Both the position numbers and the translations under genes were made by a program. 32,866 bases of DNA from an uncultured Limosilactobacillus sp. Its GTDB lineage: Bacteria > Bacillota > Bacilli > Lactobacillales > Lactobacillaceae. The notes below the pieces were generated by a model, which saw nothing but the letters and a program-made list of their open reading frames with translations, had not been told where the DNA came from and did no database searches. Shown here one piece after another: positions 24,126 through 31,006 of the stretch. Each line of letters begins with the position of its first letter. Within the stretch, counting starts at the first letter, position 1. The DNA lies in contig NZ_CAKPYE010000015.1 in the NCBI RefSeq assembly GCF_934202705.1, positions 1-32,866 on the forward strand, given 5' to 3'.

Positions 24126-25592
24126 GTGTTAGCAAGTGACTTAATTCAAGTAATTAAATATAAACGATTATCTCAAGAGCATTTTACAGACTTTAATGTG
24201 ATAACTGTGACACAAGATACTCGCCAAATTGTGCCAGGAGCCATTTTCATTGCGATTGTGGGTGCTAATGTTGATGGACATCGTTTTGTCTCTCAAGCGG
24301 TTGATAAAGGTGCTAAAATGATTATTGCTCAAGAACCGGTTAAAACGACTGTGCCGGTTGTTTATGTAAAAGATACTCATCGGGCAATGGCCTTTTTAGC
24401 AGATAAATTCTATGGGTCACCAAGTCAATCAATGAAGATGATTGGAGTGACTGGTACTAATGGGAAAACGACAGTTACCCATTTAATTGAAGAAGTCTTT
24501 CATGACTTAGGCGAGGGAACTGGCTTAATTGGGACCATGTATCGGAAAGTAAATAATCAGATTTACCCAACCGCTAATACCACGCCAGATGTTTTGACTA
24601 ATCAAAAAACGTTAGCGAAAATGCGTGATGCGAATGTTAAAACCGTGTCAATGGAAGTTTCTTCGATCGCTCTTGTTCAAGGACGAGTGTGGGGAATCAA
24701 CTATGATATTTGTGTATTCACAAACTTTACTGAAGATCATTTAGCTTATCACAAGACAATGAGTCAGTACAAATTAGCCAAAAGTCTGCTATTTGCCCAA
24801 ATGGGCAACACATTTACTGGTAAAACTGCGGTTATGAATATTGACGATCCGGTTGGTCGAGAATTTATTGACTACACAACTAGCAATATTTTAACCTATG
24901 GGATTAAGCATCCAGCTGATATTTATGCAGATCACATTCAGATTTCCATTCACGGGACCGAATTTGATTTACATGTTTTTGATCAGGTTCAGCATGTCAA
25001 AACTCACTTAATTGGCGAGTTTAATGTTTATAATTGTTTAGCTGCTGTAGGTGCGGCTTATGCAGCAGGCGCTAATTTGACAGAGATTGTCGATTCTTTA
25101 AGCCGAGTGAAAGGTGTTAAGGGACGGTTTCAGTTAGTACCTTCTGATACTGGAGTGAGTGTGATTGTTGATTACGCTCACACACCGGATGGCCTACTTA
25201 ACGTTCTGGAAACACTGAATGATTTTGCTGAACACGATATCTACTGTATTGTTGGTTGTGGTGGAGATCGTGATGCACAAAAGCGGCCACAGATGGCAAA
25301 AATTGCAGTAGACAATAGTACCCACGCAATTTTAACTGAAGACAATCCGCGGACGGAAGATCCCAAAAAGATTATGAATGATATGCTCGCTGGGATAGAT
25401 GAGAATCAAGCAACAGTGATTTTTAATCGTCGGGAAGCAATCCAGTATGCAGTTAATCATGCTAAGCCTGGTGACGCAATTATTATTGCTGGGAAAGGGC
25501 ATGAAGATTATCAAATTATTGGTAAAACTAAGCATCATTTTGACGATTACGAAGAAGCAGAAAAAGCTTTACGAAGTCGTCATTCTAACTAA
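24126..25592 (+). CDS. murE: UDP-N-acetylmuramyl-tripeptide synthetase (MurE family ligase)
   Basis: The 488-residue Mur ligase adds the third, diamino, residue to UDP-MurNAc-L-Ala-D-Glu in the cytoplasm. The ATP loop is GVTGTNGKTT (107-116). The central domain has MEVSS and YKLAKSLLF, with the Lys that is carbamylated in the family. The C-terminal domain has DYAHTPDGL, GCGGDRD and the substrate-selecting DNPR at 406-409 (DNPRTEDP). In characterised enzymes the Arg of DNPR reads the extra carboxylate of meso-diaminopimelate. The GTG start follows GGAAGGAAGAG. Many lactobacilli have two murE-like genes, so this may be a second copy; which amino acid it adds is inferred. Confidence 0.93.
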   Translation: MLASDLIQVIKYKRLSQEHFTDFNVITVTQDTRQIVPGAIFIAIVGANVDGHRFVSQAVDKGAKMIIAQEPVKTTVPVVYVKDTHRAMAFLADKFYGSPSQSMKMIGVTGTNGKTTVTHLIEEVFHDLGEGTGLIGTMYRKVNNQIYPTANTTPDVLTNQKTLAKMRDANVKTVSMEVSSIALVQGRVWGINYDICVFTNFTEDHLAYHKTMSQYKLAKSLLFAQMGNTFTGKTAVMNIDDPVGREFIDYTTSNILTYGIKHPADIYADHIQISIHGTEFDLHVFDQVQHVKTHLIGEFNVYNCLAAVGAAYAAGANLTEIVDSLSRVKGVKGRFQLVPSDTGVSVIVDYAHTPDGLLNVLETLNDFAEHDIYCIVGCGGDRDAQKRPQMAKIAVDNSTHAILTEDNPRTEDPKKIMNDMLAGIDENQATVIFNRREAIQYAVNHAKPGDAIIIAGKGHEDYQIIGKTKHHFDDYEEAEKALRSRHSN

Positions 25593-25607
25593 TTAAATGA
25601 ATCTAGT

Positions 25608-25647
25608 AAAATGACCATGAATCATTATTTGTTCATGGTCATTTTTT
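25608..25647. terminator. Bidirectional terminator between murE and the convergent gene
   Basis: A perfect 14-bp inverted repeat (25608-25621 with 25632-25645) has a 10-base loop. A run of T closes the plus-strand side, and the mirrored A-run near 25608 gives T residues on the minus strand. It ends murE and the convergent 122-codon gene. Confidence 0.85.
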
Positions 25648-25666
25648 AGCTATTCTAGAAATATGT

Positions 25667-26035
25667 TTAGTGACGGCTAGCGCGATGGTTACGTTGTGAG
25701 CTAATCTTATGAACTTGATGTCTAAAATGAGGATGTTGATTAATAACCAAGCGGAAGTTTTTCATTTTGCCGTTAAACGGTTGTCTGTTTAATCTAATTT
25801 TAGTCCAGGTTTCCATTGCTTGAATCATCAGTTTAAGATTATGTAGTTGCTCAGAATTACCTTCCTGAACGGCCGTTTCATAAATATCTGAACGGAGACG
25901 GGTAATTAAATTATTGTGATAGTTCAGCAGAACCTCAGTTAGGGGTGCGTGGCGATATTCATTAAATAGCTTTTGAATTAATACCATTGCTTCGTGGACA
26001 TTGTGAGGTTGGATATAGTGATGTTGTTCAGACAT
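25667..26035 (-). CDS. Hypothetical His-rich basic protein
   Basis: I do not recognise this 122-residue protein. It has a ribosome site (GGGAGA) 5 bases before its ATG, and a bidirectional terminator follows its stop, so it looks like a real gene. There is no signal peptide or membrane segment. Residues 10-80 look helical (EAMVLIQKLFNEYRH, LKLMIQAMETWTK), and the C-terminal third is strongly basic. Thirteen of 122 residues are His, without a clear zinc-binding pattern. It lies alone on the minus strand, divergent from hrcA and sharing its regulatory region. A heat-shock-linked role is possible but rests only on position. Confidence 0.7.
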   Translation of the reverse strand: MSEQHHYIQPHNVHEAMVLIQKLFNEYRHAPLTEVLLNYHNNLITRLRSDIYETAVQEGNSEQLHNLKLMIQAMETWTKIRLNRQPFNGKMKNFRLVINQHPHFRHQVHKISSQRNHRASRH

Positions 26036-26054
26036 AATTTTCTCCCAGAAAAAG

Positions 26055-26071
26055 TTTGACTATTATTGACT
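26055..26071. promoter_or_regulatory. CtsR-like operator over the hrcA -35
   Basis: On the minus strand the site reads AGTCAAT-AAT-AGTCAAA. The CtsR consensus is two (A/G)GTCAAA heptads split by NAN. Thirteen of fourteen heptad bases match, and the spacer has the central A. The site covers the -35 hexamer (26066-26071) of the hrcA promoter. Binding is inferred; a ctsR gene is not in this window. Confidence 0.6.
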
Positions 26072-26094
26072 TTTGGATTAATGATTGTTATATT
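26066..26094 (+). promoter_or_regulatory. Sigma-A promoter of hrcA-grpE-dnaK
   Basis: TTGACT (26066-26071) and TATATT (26089-26094) are separated by 17 bases, with the start expected near 26101, just before the CIRCE operator. A second TTGACT lies 10 bases upstream as part of the CtsR-like repeat. Confidence 0.8.
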
Positions 26095-26097
26095 ATA
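26092..26097 (-). promoter_or_regulatory. Candidate -10 of the divergent hypothetical gene
   Basis: The minus strand reads TATAAT here, 57 bases before the ATG at 26035. The only -35-like hexamer upstream, TTTACG (26118-26123), is 20 bases away and lies inside the CIRCE spacer. The spacing is poor, so the promoter is tentative. Confidence 0.3.
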
Positions 26098-26105
26098 AAG
26101 TGTGT

Positions 26106-26132
26106 TTAGCACTTAGGCGTAAAGAGTGCTAA
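26106..26132. promoter_or_regulatory. CIRCE operator (HrcA-binding site)
   Basis: TTAGCACTT-N9-GAGTGCTAA matches the CIRCE consensus TTAGCACTC-N9-GAGTGCTAA except for T in place of the last C of the left arm. It lies just after the predicted start of the hrcA transcript and about 15 bases before its start codon, the classic position for HrcA repression that is lifted on heat shock. Confidence 0.95.
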
Positions 26133-26147
26133 AAGGAAGTGATCAAA

Positions 26148-27197
26148 ATGTTAACACAGCGTCAAGAAGCCATCTTACAGGCAATTGTTCGACAATACAC
26201 TAATACGGGTCAACCTGTTGGTTCAAAAGTATTAGTTAGTAAGTTACCAATGAAGGTAAGTTCGGCAACAATTCGTAATGAAATGGCTTTTCTAGAACAT
26301 GAAGGAATGGTCAAAAAAGAGCATTCTTCTTCAGGACGGATTCCTTCTAAGAAGGGGTACCGTTACTATGTTGACCATTTATTAGATCCTGATAGTGTTT
26401 CTGACAATGACCTTGTGGTTATTCAAAACTCATTAGGAACGAACTTTGTGAAACTTGACGAGATCATTTCGCACTCTGCTGATATTTTATCACAATTGAC
26501 TTCATTGACTGCATTTACGATTAAGCCTGAACAAAAAGATGCTCGTTTAAGTGGCTTTCGTCTTGTTCCGCTAGGCAATCAGAAAGTAATGGGAATTTTA
26601 GTGACTGATACTGGTGACGTTGAAAGTCAGACTTTTCGGATTCCTCGGGACATGGATACCGATGCATTAGAAGCTGTAGTTCGAATGATTAATGATCAGC
26701 TAACGGGTAAGACCTTGGTGGAAGTCGTTCAATTATTACAAACGGAGTTACCAATTCAAGTGCATCATTACTTAGAAAGTCCGCAAGGCTTTTTAGATAT
26801 TTTTGATAGTATTCTTTCACAAGCAGAACGAGAGCGTTTCTTTATTGGTGGTCGGCTAAACCTAATGGGAATTGCGGGAAAGCAAAGCCCAAACGAAATG
26901 AAAGCATTGTATGAATTGTTAGACACGAATGACCGGATTTCGCGGATCATTGATTCGGACAGTGAAGGATCCGGAATCACAGTTAAAATTGGCAATGAGA
27001 TTGCGAATAGTGATGTTTTAAATAACTATTCGTTAATTACCGCTAAGTATGATGTTGATCAATATGGTGAAGGAATGATCGCCGTATTAGGACCAACTGC
27101 GATGCCGTATTCAAGGACGATTGGTATTGTTGATGCCTTTCGAAAGGAATTGGCCAAGCGGTTGTTGAATTACTATCATCATTATTATGGTTCTTAG
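26148..27197 (+). CDS. hrcA: Heat-inducible transcription repressor HrcA
   Basis: The 349-residue repressor binds CIRCE and needs GroEL for activity, so it is released when unfolded proteins occupy the chaperonin. The N-terminal winged helix (about 1-75) includes VSSATIRNEMAFLEHEGMV and SGRIPSKKGYRYYVD. A GAF-like middle domain and dimerisation segment follow. The start is ATG 26148, since AGGAAGTGATC upstream nearly matches the anti-Shine-Dalgarno; an in-frame GTG at 26139 falls inside that site. The CIRCE site 16 bases upstream implies self-repression. Confidence 0.97.
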   Translation: MLTQRQEAILQAIVRQYTNTGQPVGSKVLVSKLPMKVSSATIRNEMAFLEHEGMVKKEHSSSGRIPSKKGYRYYVDHLLDPDSVSDNDLVVIQNSLGTNFVKLDEIISHSADILSQLTSLTAFTIKPEQKDARLSGFRLVPLGNQKVMGILVTDTGDVESQTFRIPRDMDTDALEAVVRMINDQLTGKTLVEVVQLLQTELPIQVHHYLESPQGFLDIFDSILSQAERERFFIGGRLNLMGIAGKQSPNEMKALYELLDTNDRISRIIDSDSEGSGITVKIGNEIANSDVLNNYSLITAKYDVDQYGEGMIAVLGPTAMPYSRTIGIVDAFRKELAKRLLNYYHHYYGS

Positions 27198-27207
27198 GAG
27201 GGATTAG

Positions 27208-27771
27208 ATGGCCAAACAAGAAAAGTCAAAAGAGCAAGCTTCAAATAAGAAACCGAATGATGAAGCTCAAACTGCTACTTCATCTAAGAAGCAAGCACCA
27301 TCAGTTACTGATCGGTTGGAACATCAAGTAGCAGATCTGAAAAAACAACTTGAAGATAAAGATAACCAATTCTTACGGGCAGAAGCAGAAATTCAAAATA
27401 TGACGAAGCGTTTTGAAAAAGAACGTAGTCAGATGGCAAAGTACGATGGGCAAGACCTAGCAACTAGTATTTTACCAGTTCTTGATAATTTGAAACGTGC
27501 GTTAGCAATTAACGTTACAGATGAGAATGGTCAGCAGCTTAAAAAGGGAATTCAAATGGTACATGATCATTTGGAAAAAGCGTTGGCAGATCATAATATC
27601 AAGGAAATTGATGCATTAGGTAAACAGTTTGATCCGAACACTCAGCAGGCGGTCCAAACAGTTGCCGCTAGTGGTGATCAAAAGGCAGACACCGTAGTTC
27701 AAGTTCTTCAAGCAGGTTATGTTTTGAAAGATCGGGTTTTACGGCCAGCTATGGTTGTTGTTGCTCAATAG
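27208..27771 (+). CDS. grpE: Nucleotide exchange factor GrpE
   Basis: The 187-residue cofactor releases ADP from DnaK and acts as a thermosensor. A disordered polar N-terminus (1-35) leads into the long paired helix (about 36-90, VADLKKQLEDKDNQFLRAEAE). The four-helix bundle and beta-wing follow, with the family block LDNLKRAL near 93-100 and GYVLKDRVLRPAMVVV at the end. TAGGAGGG precedes the ATG, 10 bases after hrcA. It is read with hrcA and dnaK. Confidence 0.98.
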   Translation: MAKQEKSKEQASNKKPNDEAQTATSSKKQAPSVTDRLEHQVADLKKQLEDKDNQFLRAEAEIQNMTKRFEKERSQMAKYDGQDLATSILPVLDNLKRALAINVTDENGQQLKKGIQMVHDHLEKALADHNIKEIDALGKQFDPNTQQAVQTVAASGDQKADTVVQVLQAGYVLKDRVLRPAMVVVAQ

Positions 27772-27802
27772 TGAAGATTAATTAATAAAAAGAGGGATAA
27801 TT

Positions 27803-29668
27803 ATGGCAAGTAACAAGATTATTGGTATCGATTTAGGGACTACCAACTCCGCAGTTGCCGTTATGGAAGGTAATCAACCAAAGATTATTACGAATCCAGA
27901 AGGTGGCCGAACAACTCCATCGGTTGTTTCATTTAAAAATGGTGAAACTCAAGTTGGGGAAGTTGCAAAACGTCAAGCGATTACTAATCCGAATACTGTA
28001 AAGTCAATTAAGAGTCATATGGGTGAAAAAGACTATACAGTAGATATTGAAGGTAAGAAGTACACCCCACAAGAAATTTCAGCAATGATTCTTCAATATT
28101 TGAAGAAATATGCTGAAGATTATATTGGTGATACTGTTGATAAGGCAGTAATTACTGTTCCTGCTTACTTTAACGATGCTCAACGGCAAGCGACAAAGGA
28201 TGCCGGAAAGATTGCTGGATTGGACGTTAAACGGATTATTAACGAACCAACGGCTTCTTCATTAGCTTATGGTCTAGATAAGGAAGACAAGGATGAAAAG
28301 ATTTTAGTTTACGACCTTGGTGGTGGGACTTTTGATGTCTCCATCCTCGAATTAGGCGACGGTGTCTTCCAAGTTCTTTCTACAAACGGTGACACTCACC
28401 TGGGTGGTGATGATTTTGACCAAAAGATTATGGATTGGTTGATTGACGGCTTTAAGCAAGAACATGGTGTTGATTTGTCACAAGACAAGATGGCTTTGCA
28501 ACGGCTAAAGGATGCTGCTGAAAAGGCGAAGAAAGACCTTTCTGGTGTTCAAGAAGCACAAATTAGTTTACCATTCATTACTTCTGGTGAAAATGGTCCG
28601 CTTCACTTGGAAAAGACATTAACTCGAGCTCAATTCAATCAATTAACTAATGACCTGGTTGAGAAGACCAAGCAACCGGTTATGAACGCTTTGAAAGATG
28701 CTGACTTATCATTTAGTGATATTGACCAAGTCATCTTGAATGGTGGTTCAACGCGGATTCCGGCAGTACAAGAAATGGTGAAGGAATTAACCGGTAAGGA
28801 ACCTAACCATTCCATTAATCCTGATGAAGCCGTTGCTTTAGGTGCTGCTATTCAAGGTGGGGTTCTAACTGGTGATGTTAAGGATGTTGTTTTACTAGAT
28901 GTAACCCCGCTTTCACTTGGAATTGAAACTATGGGTGGAGTCTTCACAAAGCTGATTGATCGTAACACGACAATCCCAACATCAAAGAGTCAAGTCTTCT
29001 CAACGGCTGCGGATAATCAACCAGCAGTTGACATTCACGTTCTGCAAGGTGAACGCCCAATGGCCGCTGACAACAAGACGCTTGGAAACTTCCAACTGAC
29101 GGACATTCCACCTGCACCACGTGGTGTTCCTCAAATCAAGGTTACATTTGACATCGATAAGAACGGGATTGTCAATGTTTCAGCCGAGGATCAAGGAACA
29201 CATAAGAAGCAGAATATCACGATTAAGTCTAGTTCAGGTCTTTCCGATGAAGAAATTGAACGGATGAAGAAGGATGCTGAAGAGCATGCTGATGCGGACA
29301 AGAAGAAGAAGGAAGAAGCAGATGTTCGGAATGAAACTGATCAATTGCTCTTCCAAACAGATAAGACTCTGAAGGAACTGAAGGGTAAAGTTTCTGATGA
29401 TGAAATCAAGAAGGCCAAGGATGCCAAAGCTGCTTTGCAAAAGGCTAAGGATGACAACAATATTGAAGAAATGAAATCCAAGAAGGATGATTTAAACAAG
29501 ATTGTGCAAGACTTAACCGTAAAGCTTTACCAACAAGCTCAACAACAAAATGGGGGAGCACAGCAAGGTAATCCAACTGGCGGTTCTGGAAAAGATGATA
29601 ATAAAGGTAACGATGGTAACACCGTTGATGGTGACTTCCAAGAAGTTGATCCTGACGACAAGAAGTAA
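27803..29668 (+). CDS. dnaK: Molecular chaperone DnaK (Hsp70)
   Basis: The 621-residue Hsp70 binds exposed hydrophobic peptides in an ATP-controlled cycle with DnaJ and GrpE. The ATPase domain (1-355) shows IGIDLGTTNSAVAV, the shortened lobe typical of Gram-positive DnaK, and DLGGGTFDVSIL. The hydrophobic linker DVVLLDVTPLSLG leads to the substrate domain (about 365-480) and helical lid. The tail is rich in Gln, Gly and Asn and ends in DFQEVDPDDKK. AAGAGGG precedes the ATG. Confidence 0.99.
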   Translation: MASNKIIGIDLGTTNSAVAVMEGNQPKIITNPEGGRTTPSVVSFKNGETQVGEVAKRQAITNPNTVKSIKSHMGEKDYTVDIEGKKYTPQEISAMILQYLKKYAEDYIGDTVDKAVITVPAYFNDAQRQATKDAGKIAGLDVKRIINEPTASSLAYGLDKEDKDEKILVYDLGGGTFDVSILELGDGVFQVLSTNGDTHLGGDDFDQKIMDWLIDGFKQEHGVDLSQDKMALQRLKDAAEKAKKDLSGVQEAQISLPFITSGENGPLHLEKTLTRAQFNQLTNDLVEKTKQPVMNALKDADLSFSDIDQVILNGGSTRIPAVQEMVKELTGKEPNHSINPDEAVALGAAIQGGVLTGDVKDVVLLDVTPLSLGIETMGGVFTKLIDRNTTIPTSKSQVFSTAADNQPAVDIHVLQGERPMAADNKTLGNFQLTDIPPAPRGVPQIKVTFDIDKNGIVNVSAEDQGTHKKQNITIKSSSGLSDEEIERMKKDAEEHADADKKKKEEADVRNETDQLLFQTDKTLKELKGKVSDDEIKKAKDAKAALQKAKDDNNIEEMKSKKDDLNKIVQDLTVKLYQQAQQQNGGAQQGNPTGGSGKDDNKGNDGNTVDGDFQEVDPDDKK

Positions 29669-29677
29669 TTGTCGGCC

Positions 29678-29722
29678 AAATGAAAGCCAAAGGCCGGGTG
29701 ACCGGACTTTGGCTTTTCATTT
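29678..29722 (+). terminator. Long hairpin terminator after dnaK
   Basis: AAATGAAAGCCAAAG (29678-29692) pairs with CTTTGGCTTTTCATTT (29707-29722) with a bulge. CCGG pairs with CCGG at the tip around a 4-base loop. T-rich stretches lie inside the 3' arm. It likely trims dnaK mRNA and lowers transcription into dnaJ. Confidence 0.75.
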
Positions 29723-29723
29723 A

Positions 29724-29732
29724 TGGTATACT
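29724..29732 (+). promoter_or_regulatory. Extended -10 promoter of dnaJ
   Basis: TGGTATACT is an extended -10 (TGn-TATACT) directly after the dnaK hairpin and 33 bases before the dnaJ start. No -35 of good match is present. It would let dnaJ be made independently of CIRCE control. Confidence 0.5.
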
Positions 29733-29765
29733 TAACCACAATTATTAAAGAGCGAGGGAAGTTTG

Positions 29766-30914
29766 ATGGCTGAAGAAAATTACTACGATATTTTAGGTGT
29801 CAAAAAGGATGCCTCCGAAAAAGAAATTAATCGTGCATATCGTAAATTAGCAGCGAAATATCACCCGGATGTTAATCATGAACCGGGAGCGGAGGAAAAG
29901 TTCAAAAAGATTAATGAAGCTCACGAGGTACTGACCGATCCACAAAAGCGGGCTCAGTATGATCAATTTGGGTCAACTGGGCCGAATGCCGGAGGACAAG
30001 GCTTTGGTGGTTTTAATGGCCAGGGATTTAGTGGTGCTCAAGGGTTTGGTGATTTTAGCGACATTTTTGGAGATATTTTTGGCGGCGGGCGTGCGCGACG
30101 CGATCCAAGCGCACCACAACAAGGCCGTGATTTACAGTACACTATGACACTTGACTTTATGGATGCGATTAATGGTAAGGAAACCGAGATTAAGTATCAT
30201 CGTGAAGCGCAGTGTGATGTGTGTCATGGATCGGGAACTAAACCTGGTAAGTCACCAGTAACTTGTCACGAATGCCATGGCCGGGGCTTTATCTTACGTC
30301 AACGACAAACAATGATGGGGATGATGCAGTCTCAAGAAACCTGCCCAGTTTGTCATGGTACTGGTAAGGAAATTAAGCCGGAAGACCAATGTACGAAATG
30401 CCATGGTAATGGTCATATTGCTGAACGACATGCATTAAAGGTGAAGGTTCCAGCTGGAGTCGATGATGGTCAACAAATGCGACTTCAGGGCCAAGGAGAA
30501 GCCGGAACTAACGGTGGGCCTTACGGTGATCTGTACATTGTTTTCCGGGTTACGCCAAGTCGTGAATTTGAACGAGATGGCGCTAACATTTTTGTTGATC
30601 GAGATATCTCATTCTCACAAGCAGCCCTTGGTGATAAAATTAAAGTTAAGACTGTTCATGGTGACGTTGACCTGCGGATTCCAGCCGGAACTCAATCGGA
30701 GACTAACTTCCGGCTTCGTGGTCAAGGTGTTCCACATTTGAATGGTAAAGGCAACGGTGATGAACATGTTCGGATCCATGTTAAGACGCCAAAGAGTTTG
30801 AACAAACGACAACGGGAAGCGATGATGGCTTTTGCAGCAGCTTCTGGTGAGAATGTTAAGGGAGTTAAAAGCGGTTTTTTTGATAAATTAAAAGATGCTT
30901 TTGATGAAAAGTAA
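29766..30914 (+). CDS. dnaJ: Molecular chaperone DnaJ (Hsp40)
   Basis: The 382-residue co-chaperone delivers clients to DnaK and stimulates its ATPase. The J domain (1-70) has HPD at 33-35. A Gly/Phe-rich region follows (about 70-110). The zinc domain contains four CxxCxGxG repeats: CDVCHGSG, CHECHGRG, CPVCHGTG and CTKCHGNG. Two beta-barrel client domains and a dimerisation tail complete it. The start is ATG 29766, set by GAGGG; an adjacent TTG at 29763 is less likely. It closes the hrcA cluster, followed by a strong terminator. Confidence 0.98.
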   Translation: MAEENYYDILGVKKDASEKEINRAYRKLAAKYHPDVNHEPGAEEKFKKINEAHEVLTDPQKRAQYDQFGSTGPNAGGQGFGGFNGQGFSGAQGFGDFSDIFGDIFGGGRARRDPSAPQQGRDLQYTMTLDFMDAINGKETEIKYHREAQCDVCHGSGTKPGKSPVTCHECHGRGFILRQRQTMMGMMQSQETCPVCHGTGKEIKPEDQCTKCHGNGHIAERHALKVKVPAGVDDGQQMRLQGQGEAGTNGGPYGDLYIVFRVTPSREFERDGANIFVDRDISFSQAALGDKIKVKTVHGDVDLRIPAGTQSETNFRLRGQGVPHLNGKGNGDEHVRIHVKTPKSLNKRQREAMMAFAAASGENVKGVKSGFFDKLKDAFDEK

Positions 30915-30916
30915 TG

Positions 30917-30948
30917 GCAAGCGCGATCATGATCGCGCTTGCTTTTTG
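30917..30948 (+). terminator. Strong intrinsic terminator after dnaJ
   Basis: A 26-base perfect palindrome (30917-30942, starting GCAAGCGCGAT) folds into an 11-bp GC-rich stem with loop CATG, followed by TTTTTG. It cleanly separates the chaperone operon from lepA. Confidence 0.93.
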
Positions 30949-30962
30949 TTCAACTGTTTTTT

Positions 30963-30971
30963 TGCTATAAT
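30963..30971 (+). promoter_or_regulatory. Extended -10 promoter of lepA
   Basis: TGCTATAAT combines a TGn extension with a consensus -10. It lies after the dnaJ terminator and 36 bases before lepA. The -35 region is T-rich without a clear hexamer. Confidence 0.7.
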
Positions 30972-31006
30972 TACTAGTAATACGCATTAAGAAAGCGAGT
31001 AGTAAT

